From positions 1 through 30,651 of IMG/VR virus record IMGVR_UViG_3300014501_000208: a stretch of DNA of 30,651 nt; one strand, given 5' to 3'. This DNA is from a virus. The position numbers were made by a program, and so were the translations under genes. This document shows positions 22,335 to 30,651 of this stretch, one piece after another; within the stretch, counting starts at the first letter, position 1; each line of letters begins with the position of its first letter. A model generated the notes under the pieces. That model saw nothing but the letters and a program-made list of their open reading frames with translations. It was not told where the DNA came from and ran no database searches.

Positions 22335-25300
22335 ATGATGCGCTTATCCCCCCTGCGCGCGTTCGCGGGCGTGTGTGTTTTTATGGTTGCATCGCTTGCG
22401 GCCTTTTGTCAGAGCGTTACAGTGACAGCGAATCTGCGCTCTTTGACCGGAGCGGATGTTACTAGTGGAGCTTATTTTCAGTTCACCTTGAAGGCGTTCA
22501 ACGGCAATCCTGTTCGCGTAGTCGGCTCGGCTTGGATCAACACAGCTCCAATTATTGCCCGCCCGGACTCTAGCGGCCATATCTCCGTCGCACTCGAAGG
22601 CAACGACACGCTGACTTCCTACGTCGTCAACGATACCTACTACCTCGTTGAAGTCTATAGCGCCGGAGCTAAGATTTACGGCGCTCCATTTAAGATCACA
22701 GGTTCACCTTCGTTCGATTTAGATGCTGCAACACCGATCTCTCTAACGCCTCCCAACTCAAGTCTTCCGACAGGTTCATTGAACTACGTTGACACGTTCT
22801 CTAATCAAACCATCGGCGGGAATAAGGACTTCAGTGGAACGATTGGCGTAGGAACCAACGGAAGTTTAATTCAGGGCGCATCGTCCGGCGGCGGCACGGC
22901 GACTCTCCCTGACGGCAGCGGAACGCTTTGCTATATCTCAACTTGCCCAGGATCAGGATCATCTTTCGATCCAACGGCCAATATCGCCTTCAGTGGAGTT
23001 GACACTGCTTCCAATCTCAACGGAGTGCTTTACGCTGCTGATTGTGCGGGCGTGGATATGGGCGCGCAAATCAATGCCTGCGTGGCGCAACTTCCGACCG
23101 TCGGCGGCTATCGGGTGGGAACGATTGTTCTGCCGAATGCTGCGGGAACGACGTGGAGTACTCCGGTAGTCATTGGGCCGGGAACGAATTTGCAAGGGCA
23201 GGGAAAATTAGCCAGCAGCTTTTCCTGTATGGTCGCAAGCGGAAACTGTCTGACCGTCAATCACTCGGGATCTTCCGGGCAATTTGCGCACACGGTCGAA
23301 CCGAATAGCATTCTTGAAAATTTCTCCATCATTGGAAACGGAGCGACGGGACAAAACATCATTGTCGCTGAAGACATGACGAACGTCATAATTCGTAGCG
23401 TCATGGCGGATGGTGCAAGTGAATCCGGGGGAACGTGCTGGTATTTGCAAGACGTTAACTTCTGGACGGAGCGCAACACGTTCGAAGACGACTCTACTGG
23501 CTACGGTTGTACTTTCGGTTTGCGTTTCACTGCGCCTTCCGGGCACCCGAGTTTCGGCTACAACCGATTCCTCGATTTCAAACTAAGCCCGAATAATGTA
23601 CAAACCGCTATCTCGGTCGAAGGATCTTCTTATCTTTATCAAGGAACCTACCGCTTCACGATCAACAAAAATGGCGTTGGTTCAACCGTCTGGCACATGC
23701 AAAACACAGCGCAGTTCTATGACAATTTTCTGCAATTGGACGGAGAAGACGATGGATCGGGCGGTTATCTCTTCGACTTAGCCTCCGACTCAACCGTTCC
23801 GGCGATCGTCTACTGGGGCAACATTTTCTTCACCGCGATCGCCAACAACTTCGGATCGAACGGAATCAATCACGTCATCGACTCCAATTACTTCACGGCG
23901 GGCGGCGGCTCCATCGTCTTCAACCCATTCGATTTTACGGCTGGCATCACGTCGGATACCGTAACCGGAGGCAACACTACCGGCTACACAACCATAATTC
24001 CGTCCAACAATTCCGTGGGCTACGCATTCGCGGTAACGAACTATAACGGTTTGACGAATTTTTTCACAATTGCCAATCCCAGTGGGAACGCCCAATTTAC
24101 CGGCAACTTACAGGTGCAGGGGACTATGAGCGTGCCCAGCCTCACGGTAAGCGGGCTGACTTCTGGGAGATGTGTACAAACTACTACGGGCGGCGGATTT
24201 ACCGTGACTAGTGGTGCTTGTGGAACCAGTTCCGGCTCACTTACCGCAACAGGGTCGCCGGCCAGTGGTAACCTAGCTGCCTTTTCTGCCAGCACTTCAC
24301 TAACTAACGTGAACCTCTCCGGAGATGCCTCGACTTCAGGTAGCGCCGTAGTAGAAGTTACCGGCCTACTGAATAAGGCGTTGCCTAGCTTGGCAACGGG
24401 ATGCTTAAACTACACATCGGGTGGGGCTTGGGCGCTTAGTACGTGCGCTTCGGGTGGCTTACCTGCGGTGATGATCTACGAGCCCGCTGGGACGTCTTTA
24501 TCAACCTTGCAGGCGGCTATTAATGGGGCCTCCCCAGGGACTGAGTTCGAACTCGCGGGCACTTATTCCGGTATTTGCGGACTCACAATCACAGGCTCGG
24601 GCATCCGGCTGCGCGGCATGAACGAATACTCGACGACCTTTACCTGCTCGACGGCGGGCACGCCAGTGGTCACAGTCAGCGGCAGCGGCGGCAATGGCTT
24701 CGCGATGTACGGCATCACCGTGCAACATGTCACCAACGCTCCCACCTGCTCGGGCGGTCCGGGAACTTCAACGTGCGGAGACGGCTTACAGATTCTCGGC
24801 GGATCGAGCCGCGTCAAACTGGAGAACGATCACTTCAACTTCAACTATGACAACCTCGTTCTCGGCTATACGTCCTATGGTGACGTAGTTAACTCGGAAT
24901 TCGAATACGCGCAGGGCGACAACATTTACCTCCTGATGGACTCCACGCATACTACGATGCAGTGGTCAATTCGTGGCGGATTGGCAGAGCAAGCACTGGG
25001 CAATGGCGTGAATATGACCTGCCCGAGCGCATTCAGCGGAGTGCAATCCACCGCCCCCAATATTTATGATTTTACCTCTTACGCCAATGGTCTATCCGGT
25101 TTCAGGTACAGTTGCTCGGCCGCGACAAGTTCCGGCATTGCGGATGTGATTTTGGATGGCGTGACTTCGACGACGAACAACGGTTCGGATATTCTTCTGG
25201 ACCTGGGGCCAGCCGGTGGCCGTAATGCCACTGTACGTTGCGTGCTCTGCGAACTGGCGGGACAGGCCAACGTGGGTGCTGGTTTCGCCCAGGGCACACA

Positions 25301-26054
25301 GACCCCGACCGGAGTGGGGGACGGCGTTACGGTAACCAGTTCCTGCGATGCGACGACGCCGCCAAGCATCAGTGGGGTGTTCTGGGAAAACTCTGACGCG
25401 GGGGTGAATACATCATGTGCGGGCACTAAGGTTTCCGAAGGCGACTATTTCCACAACGGCCTTGCCTCGGGCGCGACGGCTACTCAGTCTGACGTGGAAG
25501 TACAGGCGTCGAACGTGTCCATTACGGATAATTATTTCCGTAACACCACCAACGGCCTCTACATCGTCAGCGGTGATACTCCGAACGATATAGGGAACGT
25601 TTGCGATTCTTCCGTCACGAACTGTAAGGCTTGGGCGACTTTTCCGCCCAGCGGTTTTCAGTCGTGGATTGGGCCTAGCAAGGTTACTGTAGGGAGTGGC
25701 CCGGCAGGACTGAGTATCCCTGGAATCATCACAGGGATTCAGTACGCGACCACTACAAACTGTGCGGTGAACTCAACTTCCCCGGCTATGTGCGGATCGG
25801 CGGCTTCTGGTGCGGTTGTGATTCCGACGACAACAACTACTTACACGATCGACACGTCGGCAGTGACCGTTCACAGCCGAATCCAGTTGACGTGGCTTAG
25901 CTTTGCTTCGGATTTGCCTAGTTCTCCGACCTGCGTGGCTCCTTCAGCAAGCGCGGAACCGACAGTTTCAGCAGTCAGCGCCGGAACGAGCTTCACGGTC
26001 TCGCTAGCGTCTACCAGTGGACAGACGTGCCCCATGTTTACGATCACAAATTAA
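22335..26054 (+). CDS. tail spike/adhesin with signal peptide and beta-helices, 1239 aa
   Basis: ATG 22335 (or 22338) follows AAGGAG (22318-22323). The first 25 residues form a Sec-type signal: LSPLRAF, hydrophobic AGVCVFMVASLAAFC, then QSVTV. Residues 25-140 are a beta-sandwich-like domain; NQTIGGNKDFSG (157-168) is a common tail-fibre repeat. Residues about 233-560 and 715-1000 form right-handed parallel beta-helices of pectate-lyase style: DMGAQINACVAQL, then LPNAAGTTWS, and later TLQAAINGASPGTEF and similar. Many Cys come in pairs. It should bind or cleave a host surface glycan. No catalytic triad is identified. Confidence 0.7.
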   Translation: MMRLSPLRAFAGVCVFMVASLAAFCQSVTVTANLRSLTGADVTSGAYFQFTLKAFNGNPVRVVGSAWINTAPIIARPDSSGHISVALEGNDTLTSYVVNDTYYLVEVYSAGAKIYGAPFKITGSPSFDLDAATPISLTPPNSSLPTGSLNYVDTFSNQTIGGNKDFSGTIGVGTNGSLIQGASSGGGTATLPDGSGTLCYISTCPGSGSSFDPTANIAFSGVDTASNLNGVLYAADCAGVDMGAQINACVAQLPTVGGYRVGTIVLPNAAGTTWSTPVVIGPGTNLQGQGKLASSFSCMVASGNCLTVNHSGSSGQFAHTVEPNSILENFSIIGNGATGQNIIVAEDMTNVIIRSVMADGASESGGTCWYLQDVNFWTERNTFEDDSTGYGCTFGLRFTAPSGHPSFGYNRFLDFKLSPNNVQTAISVEGSSYLYQGTYRFTINKNGVGSTVWHMQNTAQFYDNFLQLDGEDDGSGGYLFDLASDSTVPAIVYWGNIFFTAIANNFGSNGINHVIDSNYFTAGGGSIVFNPFDFTAGITSDTVTGGNTTGYTTIIPSNNSVGYAFAVTNYNGLTNFFTIANPSGNAQFTGNLQVQGTMSVPSLTVSGLTSGRCVQTTTGGGFTVTSGACGTSSGSLTATGSPASGNLAAFSASTSLTNVNLSGDASTSGSAVVEVTGLLNKALPSLATGCLNYTSGGAWALSTCASGGLPAVMIYEPAGTSLSTLQAAINGASPGTEFELAGTYSGICGLTITGSGIRLRGMNEYSTTFTCSTAGTPVVTVSGSGGNGFAMYGITVQHVTNAPTCSGGPGTSTCGDGLQILGGSSRVKLENDHFNFNYDNLVLGYTSYGDVVNSEFEYAQGDNIYLLMDSTHTTMQWSIRGGLAEQALGNGVNMTCPSAFSGVQSTAPNIYDFTSYANGLSGFRYSCSAATSSGIADVILDGVTSTTNNGSDILLDLGPAGGRNATVRCVLCELAGQANVGAGFAQGTQTPTGVGDGVTVTSSCDATTPPSISGVFWENSDAGVNTSCAGTKVSEGDYFHNGLASGATATQSDVEVQASNVSITDNYFRNTTNGLYIVSGDTPNDIGNVCDSSVTNCKAWATFPPSGFQSWIGPSKVTVGSGPAGLSIPGIITGIQYATTTNCAVNSTSPAMCGSAASGAVVIPTTTTTYTIDTSAVTVHSRIQLTWLSFASDLPSSPTCVAPSASAEPTVSAVSAGTSFTVSLASTSGQTCPMFTITN

Positions 26055-26061
26055 TCAACCT

Positions 26062-28539
26062 ATGAGAAAATTTCTTTTTGGTTTATTGGTTGCGGTTTCG
26101 TTCGCGCATGGGCAAAGTGTTACCATAACCGGCCCTGGCACAATCACTTTCACGGGAAGCCTAACCTTCAGTCCCTTAGTGAATTGCGGACCCCCGTCTT
26201 ATTGTGCGTCCACAGAAACAGACATCGTGGCTTTGCCGACTACGACGTACATGGGCGGGCTTACAAAGAACGGAACCATTTTCTACGATACGTCGTATTC
26301 GGCTGGCTCGCCCAGTCCGGTCGCGCGCTGCACCGATTCGGCAACGGCGCAATCGGGTTATTATCCTTACGCTTCAAAGTCGGCGGGGCTGGGCGGCGCG
26401 GGGTCTGCAGGGCCGCTATTTAATTCCACCGACACGCTGCTGCACGTCAATGACAACGAGGGCAACAACTGGATTGTCCCCTTCAATCCTTCAAGCATGG
26501 TTTGCTCGCCGGCGCTGACGGCAAACCTGAATCAATCTTCAACGGGCAGTTCGTCGGTCACGGTCGATTTCGGGCAAGGCTATTTCGACTGGCAGAATGC
26601 TTCGATCTATCACGCCGACAACAACGTTACGCAAGTCGTTCCCTATACCATCAACACTTCGACGGGAACGTTTACCGTAGGAGTGGGCGGCAGCATCGGA
26701 GTCACGGGCGCGGCCGAGGCTGATTTTCAATATGCGCTCCCTTACGGCTCACTGGTGGCGGCGTGGCAAGCCAGCCATTCGTACACTCAGGGGCAATACG
26801 TTTCTTACGCGCTGACGAGCACGCAGGCGCCGGACTGGACGGCCAGCAAATCAACTTACAGCCTGGGTGACATCATCCAGCCGCTAACGAACAACGCTCT
26901 GAATTGTGCGCTGAAACTTGTTCAGACGGGAACGACCGCAAGTTCTGGTTCAGAGCCGAATTGGAACGGCGGCGGGATAACCTCTTGCCACTACGCCGAT
27001 TGGGGCAGCATTTCCGATGGCACGGCGGCTTGGGAGTATCTTGGCCCTGGCTCAGGCGCGACATTTATTTTTCAGCTCACGTCTTCGAGCGGAACTTCGG
27101 GATCTTCCACCCCCGCATTCGTTCCGGTAGCAACTGGCCATCCTGACCTAATGACTGCGGTCAGTGACAACGGCCTGACATGGACGAATGTAGGCGTCGA
27201 GTCTCTGAATTCCTATCGCAGTTTCGCGGGAGTCTCTTACGACGGCACAAAATTCTGTCAGACGACTTCGACCGATGTCTACGGCTACAACGGGAGCTAT
27301 TCGAATGTGAACGGGACGCAAGGACAAGGGAACTGGGAGCAGTGCTACTCGACGACATTGAACGAATACATTTTGCTGAATACGACGACGGGCTGGCAGT
27401 CGGTGGTCGGATGCGCGGGCGGAACGGGCTTCAACTGCTCGGGAGGCTCCTGGGCGATGACGCCCCAAGGTTCGTATCCGGTGCTTACTACGGGCGCATG
27501 TGGATTCTTTACCCACAGTACCCGGAGTTCTTACGCGCTGACCTATGTCTCGATTGATATTCAAGCGAATCTCACGGGTGCGTCCGGGTGTGAAGTGGGC
27601 AACGCCTATGCCTGGAATGCGTTTCAGAGCTTCAATTCCTCGACGGGCTTGGGAATGTTTCGCGCCGGGTTGAATCACTACGCGATCGGCAATAACACCA
27701 TTTGGAATAACGGGCAGAACTGCCTCGATAACACGCTGGGCGGCTCCAGTTGTCCGGGGGGAACTTTCGGTTATGCCGCAATCGGCAGTTATGGCGGTGC
27801 GTATCTGAATGCCTACCAGGACGCCAATCCTTACACTCTGGCCGACATTAAGATTGCCTGGCAGCCGACGCCGTGCGATAGCTCCGCGTACACGGCGGGA
27901 CACATCTATACCAACCCGCCCTGTCAGTTCGGCAATGCCTACGACTCGCACTTGGGCGCGATCTATAACCTCCTGGGCGGAGATTCCTCTCCCGTCTGCG
28001 GCAGCATTCTCAACGTCGTGACCGGCAGCCCCAATCCGTTTGCGCCGTGGCATGGCGAGTTTGTCTGTGTACCCACAGCCACGACATGGGCCTATGGTGC
28101 AGCACCATCGGGTCAAAACAAACCGTGGCGATTTGTCCACGAATTCAATACCATGACCTGTCCGTTCTTTGATTGTCAATTCGCGATTTCCCAGGTCTCT
28201 ACCACCGGGAAGTTCGCGGCCTTTACTTCTGACTGGATGTGCTCGCTGGGTTCGACTTCGGGCGGCCCGACGGCAACCTGCGGCCTTCCCTGGACCGGAA
28301 GCACGGCTTACACCACTGGCCAGTATGTGAATCCGTGGAGTTCGTTTGAAGGTTCCGGCACGGATTACGGGGTGTATGACATCACAACCGGAGGCACCAG
28401 TCCAGCCACGCATCCTAGTTGGTTTGTCTGCAATGCCGGGACGGTGGGGAATACTGTAACCGACTCGAACGGCGTGGTCTATACCTGCGTAGGCCAAAAC
28501 AATCAGCGCGGCGATGTTTTCATCGTGAACTTAAAGTAA
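26062..28539 (+). CDS. Cys-rich secreted-style tail adhesin, 825 aa
   Basis: ATG 26062 is chosen because MRKFLFGLLVAVSFAHGQS is a clean signal peptide. TTG 26017 would bury it inside a longer frame. The start lies 7 nt after the previous stop with no clear Shine-Dalgarno, so it is likely coupled. The body is beta-rich with several W-x(3)-SYTxGQYV-like units (WQASHSYTQGQYVSY; WTGSTAYTTGQYV) resembling carbohydrate-binding repeats. Many spaced Cys occur (CDSSAYTAGHIYTNPPC; CPFFDC). No beta-helix signature is clear. A tail adhesin or depolymerase is likely. A host-derived secreted protein is a possible origin. Confidence 0.6.
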   Translation: MRKFLFGLLVAVSFAHGQSVTITGPGTITFTGSLTFSPLVNCGPPSYCASTETDIVALPTTTYMGGLTKNGTIFYDTSYSAGSPSPVARCTDSATAQSGYYPYASKSAGLGGAGSAGPLFNSTDTLLHVNDNEGNNWIVPFNPSSMVCSPALTANLNQSSTGSSSVTVDFGQGYFDWQNASIYHADNNVTQVVPYTINTSTGTFTVGVGGSIGVTGAAEADFQYALPYGSLVAAWQASHSYTQGQYVSYALTSTQAPDWTASKSTYSLGDIIQPLTNNALNCALKLVQTGTTASSGSEPNWNGGGITSCHYADWGSISDGTAAWEYLGPGSGATFIFQLTSSSGTSGSSTPAFVPVATGHPDLMTAVSDNGLTWTNVGVESLNSYRSFAGVSYDGTKFCQTTSTDVYGYNGSYSNVNGTQGQGNWEQCYSTTLNEYILLNTTTGWQSVVGCAGGTGFNCSGGSWAMTPQGSYPVLTTGACGFFTHSTRSSYALTYVSIDIQANLTGASGCEVGNAYAWNAFQSFNSSTGLGMFRAGLNHYAIGNNTIWNNGQNCLDNTLGGSSCPGGTFGYAAIGSYGGAYLNAYQDANPYTLADIKIAWQPTPCDSSAYTAGHIYTNPPCQFGNAYDSHLGAIYNLLGGDSSPVCGSILNVVTGSPNPFAPWHGEFVCVPTATTWAYGAAPSGQNKPWRFVHEFNTMTCPFFDCQFAISQVSTTGKFAAFTSDWMCSLGSTSGGPTATCGLPWTGSTAYTTGQYVNPWSSFEGSGTDYGVYDITTGGTSPATHPSWFVCNAGTVGNTVTDSNGVVYTCVGQNNQRGDVFIVNLK

Positions 28540-28580
28540 TCCTTCCCGTCGTAGATTCCAAAAAATCTTTTCAAGAACGA

Positions 28581-28596
28581 CTCAAGCCACCTTGAG
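28581..28596 (+). other. small hairpin just before the third adhesin gene
   Basis: CTCAAG (28581-28586) pairs with CTTGAG (28591-28596) around CCAC. It stops 3 nt before the GAGG ribosome site of the gene at 28612. There is no T-run, so it is not a terminator; it may simply structure the short leader. Confidence 0.4.
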
Positions 28597-28611
28597 CGCG
28601 AGGTAGACCCT

Positions 28612-30651
28612 GTGCGTAAATTACGAATCCCCGATGCGCTGCTGATTGTCGCTGTCACGATGATCAGCACCATCGGCGCAGTATGTCAGAACGGCCTGGG
28701 CGGCAACGTTTCTGGGAATGTGTTTATTCCCCCTCCGTTCAAGCTGTGTCTCGGCGTTGATAACGGGCAGAATGTTTGCTTTCAACAAACCGGCGACGGA
28801 ACGGCAGCGGTTACTGGAACGCTCACCGGCGTAAGCGGCGTAGGACCTGGAGGCGCGAATTCCCAGATTCAAATCAATACCGAAGACACATTTGGAGCAA
28901 TCGTTAACGTAGTCCCCGGATCTGTGTTGGTTTCTCAAGGCACAACGACGCCGGCGATATTTCAGTCCAAGTTAACGATTGATGTTCGCGACTACGGAGC
29001 GGTTTGCAACGGGTCTTACGACGACACGGCAGCCTTGAACGCGGCGGTCGCAGTGGTTTCCGGCTCCGGCTGGAATGGCTCGTCTTGGGGGAACCCAACG
29101 GTCAGCGGCAAAATCGTGCTGCCGATCGGGAACTGCACCACCACGACCGGCCTTGTCTACAACGGCGGGAATAATTACTCCATCGAAATCGCGGGGCAGA
29201 CTTCGGCGGCGAACACGACCGCCTCGACACTGACCTACACAGGTGCATCAGGCGGAACGGAAATCCTGTTTAACAGCGCCGTGCGGTCGAAGATCGACAA
29301 TGTGTTTATTTCCTGCACCAACTGTCTCTACGGAATCAACTTCGACTCTCACAACCTTACCGAAAGCGGCGCTGCGGGTTCCCATGATTTGGCGATTGAT
29401 CATGTCACGATTGGCATGGGGTCGGTTGCGAACGCAGATGCCGTAGCCTTTGGTCATCCGGGCTGTACCGGAGAACAGACTGATACCGTGCTGATTACGG
29501 AGCCTTACTTCGCGGGGCAGGGACTAGCCAGTACCAACGGAATCCTTAATTTCTGCGCCAACAACAACAAGAATTTCACGGTTGTAGGTGGTTCGCTTAT
29601 TTCTTTTGGTACGGCGATAAACGTAATTTTATCAATCGGTGCTTTCGACGTATATGGCACAACATTCTTAAACAATGGAGTATCTATTAGTCCCAGCGGC
29701 GGACCTGCCAACTGGAACATTGTCGGAGCCCGCGTTGAGGGAGACGGACGGTTTGTCTATCCTGGAAATATGAGCGATCCATCCACGATGACCATTCAAG
29801 ATTCGTATATGTCATTGGCCGCCCCATCAGATGACATTGCCATTCAGTTCTACGGGATGCTGAACTTGATCGGCAACGACATTAACGATAATCGCACAGG
29901 CTCTTCGCGTCCACGAATTGTCGCCGCTGCCGTTAGGCATGATTCTTCGATCACCACAACTCCGAGCGGCGTTCACTCCATGCATAACTGGTTTAAGAAC
30001 GCGGACGAAGTAACCAACTGTGTTTTCTACGATAGTAGCGATAACGTTCTCAACGATAAATGCGGCTCAGCTTACTACCAGCATTTTGCACTAAACACCG
30101 ATTTCACCAGCGAAGGCGACTGGGGCGGGGCGGTCGGGGCGATCATTCCGCTTTCCGGCTCCGATCAACTGGGGAAAGATTTCTTCGGAGCGACGTTCCG
30201 CGAGATTGGCTCGACCTCGAACTACCCTCCGCAGACGGGCTGCTTCCTCTGCATGTTGAACAGCGGAGTCATTCTCTTTGAGAACAATGCTGTCTCGGGA
30301 ACAGTCAACGGCTTAAGCAAGAATTCGAGCGATGTTGTCGTAGTCGGCGGCGCGGCAGGAATCTCAGTAACGGGTTGCGCCGGTTGCAGCCCCTTCGGAT
30401 CACTCACCACTACAGGTACGAGCGGCGCGGCCACGCTCAGCGGCGGGGTGCTGAATATTCCGCAATACGCAGGTGGCGGAAGCATGACCTGGCCATCGGG
30501 CGCTGGAATCGCCGTCTATGCTGGTAGCTCGGCTTGGGGAACGTCGCTGACGGCCCCAGCGGGCACTATCGTTGGTACGACAGATACCCAGACTCTGACG
30601 AACAAGACGTTGGACGGCGTGACCCCGACAATCATGGGGTATCTGGATGCC
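28612..30651 (+). CDS. tail spike, pectate-lyase-like (partial, runs off window)
   Basis: GTG 28612 follows GAGG (28600-28603) with an 8-nt spacer. The frame stays open for 680 codons to the last base. The N-terminus is a basic-plus-hydrophobic signal (MRKLRIPDALLIVAVTMIST, cleaved around CQN). DVRDYGAVCNGSYDDTAALN (124-143) is a textbook pectate-lyase-3/tailspike entry motif. A parallel beta-helix follows to about residue 560. The visible end carries DTQTLTNKTLDGVTPT, a tail-fibre repeat. Paired Cys again occur. Likely a depolymerase or receptor-binding protein; the C-terminal trimerisation part is outside the window. Confidence 0.75.
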   Translation, partial: MRKLRIPDALLIVAVTMISTIGAVCQNGLGGNVSGNVFIPPPFKLCLGVDNGQNVCFQQTGDGTAAVTGTLTGVSGVGPGGANSQIQINTEDTFGAIVNVVPGSVLVSQGTTTPAIFQSKLTIDVRDYGAVCNGSYDDTAALNAAVAVVSGSGWNGSSWGNPTVSGKIVLPIGNCTTTTGLVYNGGNNYSIEIAGQTSAANTTASTLTYTGASGGTEILFNSAVRSKIDNVFISCTNCLYGINFDSHNLTESGAAGSHDLAIDHVTIGMGSVANADAVAFGHPGCTGEQTDTVLITEPYFAGQGLASTNGILNFCANNNKNFTVVGGSLISFGTAINVILSIGAFDVYGTTFLNNGVSISPSGGPANWNIVGARVEGDGRFVYPGNMSDPSTMTIQDSYMSLAAPSDDIAIQFYGMLNLIGNDINDNRTGSSRPRIVAAAVRHDSSITTTPSGVHSMHNWFKNADEVTNCVFYDSSDNVLNDKCGSAYYQHFALNTDFTSEGDWGGAVGAIIPLSGSDQLGKDFFGATFREIGSTSNYPPQTGCFLCMLNSGVILFENNAVSGTVNGLSKNSSDVVVVGGAAGISVTGCAGCSPFGSLTTTGTSGAATLSGGVLNIPQYAGGGSMTWPSGAGIAVYAGSSAWGTSLTAPAGTIVGTTDTQTLTNKTLDGVTPTIMGYLDA

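Noticed and set aside
27148-28497. 449-residue open frame on the minus strand
   Set aside because: It lies entirely antisense to the signal-peptide adhesin gene. It is Arg/Ile/Val-rich as expected from the complement of its codon usage, and has no ribosome site or recognisable domain.
1-30651. CRISPR array, integrase, endolysin, repressor and origin
   Set aside because: No regularly spaced direct repeats and no such protein motifs were found on either strand.

Overview
The window reads as the virion-morphogenesis half of a tailed bacteriophage or prophage. It is almost entirely plus-strand, with tightly packed genes that overlap by 1-20 nt or abut at TAATG, ATGA or TAGTG junctions. The order is the standard one: terminase part, portal, acidic scaffold, major capsid protein (SU10/DUF5309 type), completion proteins, adaptor, nozzle-like protein, low-complexity ejection-type proteins, then three very large tail adhesins. 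There is no tape measure, sheath or tube gene, so a podovirus-like particle is the best guess. A host in or near the Acidobacteria (Terriglobia) is an inference from the style of the secreted, cysteine-rich adhesins; nothing in the window proves it.

Bases 1-4500 are accessory. They hold very short genes, several with Cys-X2-Cys pairs, two copies of a 30-bp dyad repeat, a truncated HNH-like gene, two 19-bp direct repeats resembling an insertion-sequence end, two divergent tRNA genes (His-GUG and Thr-UGU), a GT-A glycosyltransferase, a possible spanin-like protein, and a protein-isoaspartate-methyltransferase-like enzyme. The Thr tRNA lies inside an open zinc-ribbon reading frame and overlaps the end of a 38-residue membrane-protein gene.

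Bases 4500-12400 are packaging and head. The terminase gene carries only the nuclease half; no Walker ATPase is visible in the window. Portal, a small membrane protein, an 88-residue protein, scaffold (TTG start) and capsid (TTG start) follow. A terminator and an 83-nt element that folds into a three-way junction lie between the 88-residue gene and the scaffold. Two more terminators follow the capsid gene and the 158-residue gene and share the same GGGGCTGGC core.

Bases 12400-22300 begin with an overlapping glycosyltransferase/methyltransferase pair. The head-tail adaptor, nozzle-like protein, an FN3-like protein, a GNAT-like protein and three or four Ala/Gln/Gly-rich ejection-type proteins come next. 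At 21797-21895 a 32-residue membrane microprotein is encoded on the minus strand behind a plausible promoter; it is the only minus-strand gene I support.

Bases 22300-30651 hold three consecutive adhesin genes of 1239, 825 and more than 680 residues (the last is cut by the window end). Each begins with what looks like a Sec signal peptide and each is rich in paired cysteines, which is unexpected for proteins built into virions in the cytoplasm. No integrase, repressor, polymerase, endolysin or CRISPR array is visible.
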